Both the position numbers and the translations under genes were made by a program. The notes under the pieces are model-generated. The model did not search any database. It was given only the letters and a program-made list of their open reading frames with translations, and was not told where the DNA came from. A stretch of 15,394 bases of DNA, taken from an uncultured Flavobacteriales bacterium. Lineage in GTDB: Bacteria > Bacteroidota > Bacteroidia > Flavobacteriales > UBA1820. This document shows positions 1 to 6,726 of this stretch, one piece after another; position 1 is the stretch's first letter, and every line of letters begins with the position of its first letter. The stretch lies in assembly GCA_959608625.1 (NCBI GenBank), contig CAUHQV010000047.1, positions 1 through 15,394 of the forward strand, in the 5' to 3' direction.

Positions 1-43
1 CCCGGCTCCCCCGGTACAACCGCAAAATAAACAACCTCCCCCC

Positions 44-81
44 AACGGGGGGGGCCCGCCTAAACCCCCCCCCCGCCCGTT
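44..81 (-). terminator. Possible terminator of cysK
   Basis: Read on the minus strand after the cysK stop, AACGGG plus a long G run is followed about ten bases later by a run of eight C and GTT. These can pair as a very GC-rich hairpin (one bulged base). A T-rich stretch (TTGTTTATTTT) lies about 10 bases further on. The position suits a terminator of the cysK transcript. The homopolymer runs also make this a place where sequencing or assembly errors are likely, so the exact stem is uncertain. Confidence 0.4.
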
Positions 82-93
82 TGGGGAGAGTTT

Positions 94-1041
94 TCACAAC
101 GGATACGCGTCGAAATCGTACAGCACCGTGGAAAGGTAGCGTTCGCCCGTATCGGGGAGCAGCACCACGATCGTCTTTCCGGCGTATTTTTCCTGCCGGG
201 CCAGTTCCGCCGCCGCATATACGGCCGCTCCGGAAGAAATACCTACCATCAAGCCCTCGTCGGCGGCCAGGCGGCGGGACGTACGGATCGCATCGTCGTT
301 GGACACCTGCATCACACGGTCTACGACACTTCCATCATAGATCTTCGGGATAAATCCAGCTCCGATCCCCTGTATTTTGTGCGCACCCGGTTTGCCTCCG
401 GAAAGCACCGGCGAATCGGCCGGCTCCACCGCCACGATCTCTACGGAAGGATTGTGTTCCTTCAGCCCGGCGCCTACCCCGCTTATGGTTCCGCCCGTGC
501 CGACCCCGGCTACGAATACGTCCACTTTGCCGTCGGTATCGCGCCATATTTCCTGTGCAGTCGTACGGCGGTGCGCCGCAGGGTTAGCGGGATTTTCAAA
601 TTGTTGGAGGATCAGCGACCCCGGATTCTGGCGCTGAAGTTCTTCGGCCTTTGCCACGGCCCCTTTCATTCCTTCCGCACCGGGAATGAGTACGATCTGC
701 GCCCCGAGGGCGGCGAGCAGTTTGCGGCGCTCCACGCTCATCGTATCGGGCATGGTAAGCATCAGTTTGTACCCTCTGGCTGCCGCTACGAATGCGAGGC
801 CAACCCCTGTATTGCCGCTGGTAGGCTCGATCAGCAGCGCCCCCTTTTCCAGCAGGCCTTTCGACTCGGCATCTTCTATCATGGCCAACGCGGCACGGTC
901 TTTCACGCTGCCGGCCGGGTTGAAATATTCCAGTTTGGCGACGAGCCGGGCTTTGAGGCCCTGTTCTTCTTCGTAATTGGATAGTTCCAAAAGTGGAGTA
1001 TTCCCGATCAGATCGGTCAGTTTTTTGGCTATTTTGGGCAT
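94..1041 (-). CDS. cysK: Cysteine synthase (O-acetylserine sulfhydrylase)
   Basis: PLP-dependent cytoplasmic enzyme that joins O-acetylserine and sulfide to give cysteine and acetate, the last step of cysteine synthesis. The 315 residues cover a full fold-type II synthase. PAGSVKDRA near residues 42-50 holds the PLP lysine (about K47), EPTSGNTG near 73-80 is the substrate-binding loop, and GVGTGGTISG near 181-189 binds the PLP phosphate. ISSGAAV near 269-275 is the other family signature. The C-terminus YDFDAYPL is of the usual type. The start at MPKIAKK fits the family length. The gene lies 111 bp after cysE on the same strand, and a candidate promoter in that gap (TTTG-N18-TAACTTTA) could give it separate expression, for instance under sulfur limitation. 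CysK and CysM are hard to separate by eye; the SGNTG/GTGGT pattern and length suit CysK. Confidence 0.95.
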   Translation of the reverse strand: MPKIAKKLTDLIGNTPLLELSNYEEEQGLKARLVAKLEYFNPAGSVKDRAALAMIEDAESKGLLEKGALLIEPTSGNTGVGLAFVAAARGYKLMLTMPDTMSVERRKLLAALGAQIVLIPGAEGMKGAVAKAEELQRQNPGSLILQQFENPANPAAHRRTTAQEIWRDTDGKVDVFVAGVGTGGTISGVGAGLKEHNPSVEIVAVEPADSPVLSGGKPGAHKIQGIGAGFIPKIYDGSVVDRVMQVSNDDAIRTSRRLAADEGLMVGISSGAAVYAAAELARQEKYAGKTIVVLLPDTGERYLSTVLYDFDAYPL

Positions 1042-1069
1042 AGTGGTAAATTTCTAGTTCTCTTACGTA

Positions 1070-1101
1070 TAAAGTTACGCATAAAATACGGACGGCAAAA
1101 A
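1070..1101 (-). promoter_or_regulatory. Candidate promoter of cysK
   Basis: On the minus strand TTTTTG (1101-1096) is followed after 18 bases by TAACTTTA (1077-1070), one base off the Bacteroidetes -7 consensus TAnnTTTG. The predicted start of transcription would lie about 25 bases before the cysK ATG. This suggests cysK can be transcribed apart from trpB-cysE. The spacing is slightly shorter than the usual 19-21. Confidence 0.4.
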
Positions 1102-1152
1102 TTCTTTGGCCGGAATTTTCGACGGCAAAATTGTTTCCCTGAAAGGAAACGG

Positions 1153-1965
1153 TTATTTCTGTTTGACCTTGATGCTTATTTCAGGCTTGTGGTATACCCG
1201 CGAATAAGGCGGGACAGACTCGGTAAGCCATACGTTACCCCCTACCACCGTATCGTGCCCGATCACCGTATCGCCCCCCAGGATGGTACTCCCGGCATAG
1301 ATAATGACGTTATCCTCGATGGTCGGATGGCGGCGCACCCCGCGCAGTTCCTTATCCACGAACGAGGCCCCGAGGGTGACGCCCTGGTAAAGCCTGACGT
1401 TCTTTCCGATTACCGTGGTCTCGCCGATGACTACGCCCGTACCATGGTCGATATAAAAATAGGGGCCTATCTGCGCACCCGGATGGATATCGATCCCAGT
1501 CCTGCTGTGGGCATACTCCGCCACTACGCGGGGCAGAATATGGATACCCAAATCATGGATGATATGGGCGATGCGGTGCACCATTACGGCATAAAAACCG
1601 GGGTAGCAAAGCACCACCTCTTCCAGGCAGCCCGAAGCGGGGTCGCAGTCCCTGTACATCCGCGCATCCTCCAGCAGTGAAGCATGGACGGCGGGTATCT
1701 GGCCGAAGAATTTTTCGGTGAGTATTTCGCAGCTTACCGACGGATCGCAAAGCGGGCAGATGATCCCGACGAAATCCCGGTGAAGCTGTTCCCAGCGATC
1801 CTCTATATCCTGGAGGGAAAGCGGGTCGTCGCTGCGCACCGGGAAAAGCAGATCGGTGATCCCGTCCACAAAACGGTACACCACCGTGTGCGAGGGCACA
1901 TGCTGTGAAAATTGTGCCGCCGTGCGGTAAATGCGCTGGGGGAAAGATTCTTTTTTGTCTGCCAT
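1153..1965 (-). CDS. cysE: Serine O-acetyltransferase
   Basis: Transfers acetyl from acetyl-CoA to serine, giving the O-acetylserine that CysK uses. The protein has 270 residues: a helical N-terminal half (about 1-140) and a left-handed beta-helix of hexapeptide repeats from about 155 to 255. The catalytic pair is visible as D159 in GIDIHPGA and H174 in IDHGTGVVIGET. Their 15-residue spacing equals that of D143/H158 in E. coli CysE. The N-terminal half contains CPLC near 70-73 and another Cys near 79, which is not part of the classical enzyme; a metal or redox role is only a thought. The C-terminus is KVKQK and lacks the terminal isoleucine that inserts into the CysK active site in the classical cysteine synthase complex. 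The gene starts 37 bp after the trpB stop, so co-transcription is likely. Confidence 0.92.
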   Translation of the reverse strand: MADKKESFPQRIYRTAAQFSQHVPSHTVVYRFVDGITDLLFPVRSDDPLSLQDIEDRWEQLHRDFVGIICPLCDPSVSCEILTEKFFGQIPAVHASLLEDARMYRDCDPASGCLEEVVLCYPGFYAVMVHRIAHIIHDLGIHILPRVVAEYAHSRTGIDIHPGAQIGPYFYIDHGTGVVIGETTVIGKNVRLYQGVTLGASFVDKELRGVRRHPTIEDNVIIYAGSTILGGDTVIGHDTVVGGNVWLTESVPPYSRVYHKPEISIKVKQK

Positions 1966-1976
1966 TGTATCCGGAA

Positions 1977-1994
1977 TTTTGTATCTCTACAAAA
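1977..1994. repeat. Small AT-rich hairpin between trpB and cysE
   Basis: TTTTGTA and TACAAAA form a perfect 7-bp stem around TCTC in the 37-bp trpB-cysE gap. No T tract follows on the minus strand and the stem is AT-rich, so it is not a convincing terminator. It may do nothing, or affect mRNA processing or ribosome access ahead of cysE. Confidence 0.3.
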
Positions 1995-2002
1995 ATAAGG
2001 AT

Positions 2003-3181
2003 TTATTTGAAGTGTTCGAGATACGTCGGCATATCCTTGTCTCCGCGGCCCGAAACAGTCAACACCACCACGGAGCCTTTTTTGAAATCATACCGGGGCA
2101 GCACCGCCAGGGCATGGGCCGATTCGAGGGCGGGAATGATACCCTCGGTGCTGGTAAGTTCAAACGCGGCGCGAAGAGCCTGGTCGTCAGTGACAGCCAG
2201 AACTTCGGAACGGCCGGAAACGGACATATTCGCATGAGCAGGGCCTACACCCGGATAATCCAAGCCGGCGGATATGGAATACGGCTCGGCCGTATCCCCG
2301 TTCTCATCGAGCAGTACAAGCGTCTTGCTGCCGTGCAGCACACTTTCTTTGCCCAGGGTCATCGTAGCCGCGTGTTCGGTCGTATCGACGCCCAAGCCGG
2401 CCGCCTCGGCCTCTATCAGGCGTACCCGCATATCGTCCAGATAGTGATAGAACGTACCGATGGCATTACTGCCGCCGCCGATGCAGGCTACCAGATAATC
2501 GGGATAGTCCCGGCCTTCCTTTTCGAGGAGCTGGGCCTTGATCTCCTGGGAAATAACCGACTGGAAACGGGCAACCATATCCGGATACGGATGCGGCCCT
2601 ACGGCCGAACCGATGAGGTAAAATGTTTCTGCCGGATGTTCACACCAATCTTTCAGGGCTTCGTCCACCGCTTCTTTGAGCGTCTTGCGGCCGCTGTGCA
2701 CCGGGACGACCGTCGCCCCGAGCATGCGCATCTTCTGTACGTTGAGCATCTGGCGTTCGATGTCCACCGCTCCCATGTAAATATGGCATTCCATATCCAT
2801 CAGAGCGCATACGGTGGCCGTAGCTACGCCATGTTGTCCGGCGCCGGTTTCGGCGATGATGCGCCGTTTGCCCATGCGGCGGGCCAAAAGAATCTGGCCG
2901 ATGGTATTGTTTATCTTGTGGGCGCCGGTATGGTTGAGGTCTTCCCTCTTCAAATAAATCCGGGCGCCGTATTTATCCGACAGTTTCTGTGAAAAATACA
3001 GCGGGGACGGACGGCCTACGTAATCCCGCATCAGAGCGTCGAACTCTTCCCGGAAACCCGGTTCTTCGATCACTCGGAGGTATTCTTTCTGCAATGTCTC
3101 TATATTGGGGCGGAGCATATCCGGTACATATGTCCCACCGAAAGGGCCGTAAAACCCTTGGTCGTTTATATTATAGCTCAT
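2003..3181 (-). CDS. trpB: Tryptophan synthase beta subunit
   Basis: Condenses indole with serine to make tryptophan, using PLP; normally works as an alpha2-beta2 complex with TrpA. From the start chosen here the protein has 392 residues, matching TrpB of the classical TrpB1 type. HTGAHK holds the PLP lysine (K89), ETGAGQHG at 111-118 contains the catalytic glutamate, and GGGSNA at 235-240 binds the PLP phosphate. The frame stays open upstream to 3304, but those 41 residues are not TrpB-like, and a perfect -7 element (TACATTTG) lies within them, so the start is MSYNIND at 3181. No trpA or other trp gene is beside it; instead cysE and cysK follow on the same strand. The three share serine as a substrate source. 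The organism may keep trpA elsewhere, or use TrpB to salvage indole. Confidence 0.94.
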   Translation of the reverse strand: MSYNINDQGFYGPFGGTYVPDMLRPNIETLQKEYLRVIEEPGFREEFDALMRDYVGRPSPLYFSQKLSDKYGARIYLKREDLNHTGAHKINNTIGQILLARRMGKRRIIAETGAGQHGVATATVCALMDMECHIYMGAVDIERQMLNVQKMRMLGATVVPVHSGRKTLKEAVDEALKDWCEHPAETFYLIGSAVGPHPYPDMVARFQSVISQEIKAQLLEKEGRDYPDYLVACIGGGSNAIGTFYHYLDDMRVRLIEAEAAGLGVDTTEHAATMTLGKESVLHGSKTLVLLDENGDTAEPYSISAGLDYPGVGPAHANMSVSGRSEVLAVTDDQALRAAFELTSTEGIIPALESAHALAVLPRYDFKKGSVVVLTVSGRGDKDMPTYLEHFK

Positions 3182-3204
3182 ATCTGTTTTTATGGTGTTG
3201 AGGG

Positions 3205-3237
3205 CAAATGTATGTATTTTAACCCGATTTAAACAAT
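3205..3237 (-). promoter_or_regulatory. Promoter of trpB
   Basis: On the minus strand ATTG (3237-3234) is followed after 21 bases by TACATTTG (3212-3205), a perfect match to the Bacteroidetes -7 consensus TAnnTTTG. Transcription would begin near 3199, leaving a leader of about 18 bases before the ATG at 3181. This supports the shorter trpB start. It should drive trpB and cysE, and perhaps cysK. Confidence 0.6.
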
Positions 3238-3343
3238 CGTATTCTATTTTTTTAAACAATATTCCTCCGCCATACAAAAAACACAAAAAGAATCGCAAAA
3301 TCATTTTTGTGCTGCCCCATACGCCCGGTCCGCCATTTTATGC

Positions 3344-3351
3344 TATCTTTG
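3344..3351 (+). promoter_or_regulatory. -7 element of the DUF3575-type gene
   Basis: TATCTTTG is a perfect TAnnTTTG element 29 bases before the GTG start at 3380. No clear TTTG stands at the -33 position. The promoter is divergent from that of trpB, about 130 bp away. Confidence 0.5.
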
Positions 3352-3379
3352 CTCTGTATAAATCTTCGCACATAAAACC

Positions 3380-4054
3380 GTGAAAAACAAAAAGCTGCTC
3401 TTTCTGATATGCATTGCCGCCTGCCTGTGCGGCAAAGGGCTGTCTGCACAAACCGAACTGAAAGTCAACGGAGCCTACGCCTTGGCCGGAGTGATAAATA
3501 TTTCGGCGGAAGTACCCATATCCCCCCGGCTGTCCCTATCGGGAGAAATGCTATACTCCCCCTGGGAGTCGATCAAGCTGGGCGGATACTCCCGGCCGGA
3601 AAAATTCGGGTATGTGATGAGCGAAGTGCGGTGGTACTTTAAAAAGACAGACAAGGAACTTCACCGGGGGTGGTGGTTAGGAGCCGACTTAGGAGCATTG
3701 GTGATGCTGAAAATGTCCCGTCCTTATTTCTTCAAAAACGATCAATTCATCTATTGGGGAAACAAATACGAAAAAGGCGCCGGTATTATGACCGGGCTGA
3801 CCGTAGGATACAAATGGATACTGAACCCCCATTTTACCCTGGAAGTCTACGCCGGCGGAACGTTCATCACCGGATGGTACAACGGTTATTATCTGTACGA
3901 TGTGTTCGATGCACAGGGCAATAAAATACATTCCAAAGACGAGATCATCATGAATCCCCACCGTCCGAACCAGCCCGAAGAGGACGATCCATGGAACGGT
4001 TCGTCGAATTGGATACCACGCTTCGGAGTAAACCTGGCTTACAAGTTTTTATAA
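3380..4054 (+). CDS. DUF3575-type outer-membrane beta-barrel protein
   Basis: 224 residues with a Sec signal peptide: KNKK, a hydrophobic core LLFLICIAACLC, and a likely cut after LSAQ or LSA near residue 23. The mature part shows alternating hydrophobic/polar strands rich in aromatic and glycine residues (LKVNGAYALAGVINISAE, LSLSGEMLYSPW, SEVRWYF, WWLGADLGALV, MTGLTVGYKWIL, LEVYAGGTFITGWY). It ends in NLAYKFL, with an aromatic residue near the C-terminus as in outer-membrane barrels. This is the pattern of the Bacteroidetes DUF3575 family, whose function is unknown to me. The start is GTG at 3380; the only nearby upstream ATG (3340) is out of frame. It is a single-gene unit between its own -7 element and a strong terminator at 4075-4104. 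Confidence 0.75.
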   Translation: MKNKKLLFLICIAACLCGKGLSAQTELKVNGAYALAGVINISAEVPISPRLSLSGEMLYSPWESIKLGGYSRPEKFGYVMSEVRWYFKKTDKELHRGWWLGADLGALVMLKMSRPYFFKNDQFIYWGNKYEKGAGIMTGLTVGYKWILNPHFTLEVYAGGTFITGWYNGYYLYDVFDAQGNKIHSKDEIIMNPHRPNQPEEDDPWNGSSNWIPRFGVNLAYKFL

Positions 4055-4074
4055 AATACTTTTATCCCTATCGC

Positions 4075-4104
4075 AAAACGCCCCGGCATTGCCGGGGCGT
4101 TTTT
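4075..4104. terminator. Bidirectional intrinsic terminator
   Basis: AAAACGCCCCGGC and GCCGGGGCGTTTT form a perfect 13-bp stem around ATT, flanked by A and T tracts on the two sides. It lies between the convergent DUF3575-type gene and pstS, and should terminate both transcripts. Confidence 0.9.
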
Positions 4105-4126
4105 CACACACACAACAACACTCTAT

Positions 4127-4954
4127 TTAATTCAACGGCACATAGCCGTCTTTCCGGATGACCTCCTGGCCTGCCGGGGATAAAAGATAATCCACAAAAG
4201 GACGCACGGCATCCTCCCGGGATAAGTCGTAATAATAGTATAAGGGGCGCACCACCGGGTACAAACCCACCGATGCGTTCTCTACCGAAGGATGGACATA
4301 CGTTTTCCCGCCGTCATAGGATACAGCTAAGGCCTTCACCCGAGGGCTTACATAAGCTAATCCTACGTATCCGATCGCCCCTTTGGTCTGGCTGACGGAC
4401 TGGATAATGGCGCCGGTAGCCGGCATAGAGAGCGTCCCGGCCATATAATTCCGGTATTCCAGCACACTTTCTTTAAAGAATTCGTAAGTCCCGGACGACG
4501 TTTCCCTGCTGTAAACGACGATCTTGGCATCGTCCCCGCCCACTTCCTTCCAATTGGTGATCTTTCCGCGGAATATCCCTTCGAGCTGCTCGCGGGTCAG
4601 GCGGGAAACCGGGTTGGAGGGGTTTACCACGACCGCCAGCGCATCGTAGGCGATAATCGTTTCCCGAATCTCTTTTCCGGCTTTTTTGAATTTCACGCGT
4701 TCCCCGAACGATATGCCGCGCGAAGCCATCGCAATGTCGCAGGTTCCGTCCATCAGGGAGGAAATCCCCACACCGGTACCTCCGCCCGTCACAGTGACAT
4801 GCGCCTGCGGATGGACCTTCATGAAGTCCTCTGCCGCCTGTTGGGAAACGGGCAGTACCGTATCGCTGCCCTTTATCCGTTGGGCATGTGCCGGCAGGAG
4901 GAATCCCCAAAAGAACAGAAAAAAACCGATTCTCAAAATACCGTTGCCTTTCAT
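4127..4954 (-). CDS. pstS: Phosphate-binding periplasmic protein PstS
   Basis: Captures inorganic phosphate in the periplasm and delivers it to the PstC-PstA channel. The 275 residues begin with a cleavable signal peptide (hydrophobic 7-20, likely cut after AHA at about 24), with no lipobox. The mature protein shows the PstS signatures: KGSDTVLPV near 28-36, GGGTGVGIS near 57-65, LEGIFRGKITNWKEVGG near 124-140 and YSRETSSGTYEFF near 148-160, the last two belonging to the phosphate-binding cleft. The length is close to the shorter PstS form of Gram-positives and Bacteroidetes (E. coli PstS is longer). The gene is last in its cluster, only 5 bp after the phoU stop, so the two are almost certainly co-transcribed. 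PstS is often first in such operons; the distal place here is notable because the binding protein is usually needed in excess. Confidence 0.94.
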   Translation of the reverse strand: MKGNGILRIGFFLFFWGFLLPAHAQRIKGSDTVLPVSQQAAEDFMKVHPQAHVTVTGGGTGVGISSLMDGTCDIAMASRGISFGERVKFKKAGKEIRETIIAYDALAVVVNPSNPVSRLTREQLEGIFRGKITNWKEVGGDDAKIVVYSRETSSGTYEFFKESVLEYRNYMAGTLSMPATGAIIQSVSQTKGAIGYVGLAYVSPRVKALAVSYDGGKTYVHPSVENASVGLYPVVRPLYYYYDLSREDAVRPFVDYLLSPAGQEVIRKDGYVPLN

Positions 4955-4959
4955 ACCTC

Positions 4960-5634
4960 TTATTCCTCTTTTTTCCCGGAGTGCTTGAGCACTTTGGCGT
5001 CGATAAAGAACACAATCTCCTCGGCCATATTGGTGATATGATCCCCGGCCCGTTCGAGCTTACGCACCACGCTGAGCAGCCCAAGGCACAGCAGCGTATC
5101 TTCGGGATGCTGTTTGATATGATCGGCCAAAGTATGAGGCGCACGGGCGTTTATTTCATCTACCACATTGTCTTTTGCCAGCACAGTGGTAGCCAGCGAT
5201 ATATCCTCGTTTTCCAACGCTTTTTTCGCTATAGAGAGCATGGAAAGCACTTCGGTGGACATCTCTTCGAGGCGCAGCGCCTTGAGCAGCCCCGGATCGA
5301 TCTCCGCAGCTCCGCAGCCCATTACAAAGCGGGCCGTACGGTCGGCGAAATCTCCCATACGCTCCAGGTTGTTGTTGATTTTGAGCATCGCCAGGGTAAA
5401 GCGCAGGTCGATCGCCACAGGATTGTACAGAGCAATGATGTCCTCCACATCGCTGTCGATGGACAATTCGAAGGCGTTTACTTTTTTCTCGCGGACCACC
5501 ACTTGGTTGGCCAGTTCCTTGTCCATGGTCAGCACGGCGCGTTCCGCCCGTTCGAGCTGGTGGTACACCAGATCCCACATCTGGAAGATCTGTTTTTTGA
5601 GCTGTGTGAGCTCCGATTCCATGAATTTTACCAT
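4960..5634 (-). CDS. phoU: Phosphate uptake regulator PhoU
   Basis: Cytoplasmic regulator that links the Pst transporter to the PhoR-type sensor and limits phosphate uptake when phosphate is plentiful. The 224 all-helical residues form two PhoU repeats (about 10-105 and 115-210). Each carries the metal-binding ExxxD pattern: ERMGD at 91-95 and ERAGD at 194-198. The start used is MVKFMESEL; M5 would give the more typical MESEL start. The coding region is separated from pstB by 306 bp that contain repeat copy A, while it is 5 bp from pstS. phoU and pstS therefore form a tight pair set apart from pstCAB. No good TAnnTTTG promoter was seen directly upstream, so expression may depend on read-through across the repeat or on a promoter inside it. 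Confidence 0.94.
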   Translation of the reverse strand: MVKFMESELTQLKKQIFQMWDLVYHQLERAERAVLTMDKELANQVVVREKKVNAFELSIDSDVEDIIALYNPVAIDLRFTLAMLKINNNLERMGDFADRTARFVMGCGAAEIDPGLLKALRLEEMSTEVLSMLSIAKKALENEDISLATTVLAKDNVVDEINARAPHTLADHIKQHPEDTLLCLGLLSVVRKLERAGDHITNMAEEIVFFIDAKVLKHSGKKEE

Positions 5635-5660
5635 ATCGTTTTATATTTAATCGTCTTTTT

Positions 5661-5909
5661 ATTCCTTACGTACTTTTCTTTTGTCTGCCGCACAAAAGAA
5701 AAGTACCAAAAGAAAAAGCCACCTCATCGTTTTGCGCTTCGCCCCTCAAAAAGGGTGAAAACGGCGGGCTGCGAAACTCGCCTGCCTAATGCAGGCTCGA
5801 ACAGTCTCCGCCCTTTTTTCCGTTTCCACCCTTTTTCGCGGCGGCAAAACGAATGGGGCTAGGGATTCCGGCGCGGCCGGGGAATGGTTTCTTCCGTTTG
5901 CAAACGCAG
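5661..5909. repeat. Dispersed structured repeat, copy A
   Basis: This stretch matches 9631-9878 with roughly 15 differences by eye over about 250 bp. It begins with a 13-bp palindrome (5671-5705). Nested complementary arms follow: CGTTTTGC 5728-5735 with GCAAAACG 5844-5851, then 5748-5764 with 5820-5836 (16 of 17 paired), and an inner hairpin GCCTGC/GCAGGC (5780-5785, 5791-5796) with a 5-base loop. The whole can fold as one long interrupted hairpin, or as RNA. It fills most of the 306-bp gap between pstB and phoU. It holds no gene: the loop differs in length from copy B, which shifts every reading frame. Its class is unknown; a MITE- or REP-like element or a repeated RNA structure are the options. 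Confidence 0.8.
5671..5705. repeat. 13-bp palindrome at the left of copy A
   Basis: TACTTTTCTTTTG (5671-5683) and CAAAAGAAAAGTA (5693-5705) are perfect inverted repeats around a 9-base loop. The same palindrome starts copy B at 9641. No T tract follows on either strand, so it is not a standard terminator. Confidence 0.8.
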
Positions 5910-5940
5910 TGCCCGGTTTTGAACAGCCGCCCGGAGCCGG

Positions 5941-6693
5941 TCAGCCAAAACGTCCGGTGATATAATTCTGAGTGGACATTTTGGCCGGATTGGTGAATAT
6001 TTTTTTCGTATCGTCGTATTCGATCATCTCCCCCATGTAAAAGTAAGCCGTTTTATCGCTCACCCGGGAGGCTTGCTGCATATTGTGCGTGACGATAACG
6101 ATCGTATATTTTTCTTTGAGCTCGTGGATAAGCTCTTCGATCTTGGCCGTCGATATCGGGTCGAGCGCCGAGGCCGGTTCGTCCATCAACAGTACGGAAG
6201 GCTCCACCGCCATCGCCCGGGCGATGCACAGGCGCTGCTGCTGACCGCCGGAAAGCGCATTGGCCGATTCTTTGAGCTTATTTTTTACCTCATCCCACAG
6301 GGCGGCCCCGCGCAGAGACTTCTCCACCCGTTCGGCGATGAGTTTATTGTCCTTCTCCCCGTTCACCCGCAGCCCGTAAGCCACATTCTCGAAAATACTT
6401 TTGGGAAACGGATTGGGGCGTTGAAAGACCATCCCCACACTGCGGCGCAGTTCGTCGACCTGCACCCCTTTGCGGTAAATATCCTCCCCGTCCAGCTCTA
6501 CCCTCCCTTCCAAACGGGCCGCGGGGATAAGGTCGTTCATGCGGTTGAAAAGGCGCAGGAATGTGGATTTTCCGCAGCCTGAAGGGCCGATGAAAGCCAC
6601 CACGGTCTTTTCCTCGATGGACATGTTTATGTTTTTCAGGGCGTGGAAATCCCCGTACCAGAAATTGACGTTTTGTGCATCCAGTTTTATCAT
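5941..6693 (-). CDS. pstB: Phosphate ABC transporter ATP-binding protein PstB
   Basis: ATPase that powers phosphate import through PstC-PstA from the cytoplasmic side. All ABC motifs are intact in 250 residues: Walker A GPSGCGKST at 36-44, Q-loop Q91 in VFQRPNPFPKSI (the FQRPNPFP stretch is typical of PstB), signature LSGGQQQR at 147-154, Walker B VLLMDEP near 167-173, and the switch histidine H203 in VTHN. The ATG is preceded by AGAACGAGGAAAAAG, a fair purine-rich ribosome site. The gene begins 33 bp after pstA, in the same operon. The repeat copy A begins about 30 bp beyond its stop codon. Confidence 0.97.
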   Translation of the reverse strand: MIKLDAQNVNFWYGDFHALKNINMSIEEKTVVAFIGPSGCGKSTFLRLFNRMNDLIPAARLEGRVELDGEDIYRKGVQVDELRRSVGMVFQRPNPFPKSIFENVAYGLRVNGEKDNKLIAERVEKSLRGAALWDEVKNKLKESANALSGGQQQRLCIARAMAVEPSVLLMDEPASALDPISTAKIEELIHELKEKYTIVIVTHNMQQASRVSDKTAYFYMGEMIEYDDTKKIFTNPAKMSTQNYITGRFG

Positions 6694-6726
6694 GGTCTTT
6701 TTCCTCGTTCTTCTATTTTTCTATCG

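Noticed and set aside
1931..2992. Plus-strand open frame of 353 codons opposite trpB
   Set aside because: It is antisense to a certain trpB, has no recognisable domain, and its composition (rich in R, G, H) is that of a complement frame of GC-rich coding DNA.
3182..3304. N-terminal extension of trpB by 41 codons
   Set aside because: The extra residues do not resemble TrpB and contain the perfect -7 element TACATTTG; starting at 3181 gives the normal length.
5671..5705. Palindrome at the start of the repeats as an intrinsic terminator
   Set aside because: The stem is AT-rich and neither strand has a T tract after it, so it was called a repeat instead.
4888..5862. Open frame of 324 codons running into repeat copy A, sharing a peptide with one at 9464-10030
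   Set aside because: The shared peptide only reflects the DNA repeat. The copies go out of frame with each other at the inner hairpin loop, and the rest is antisense to phoU.
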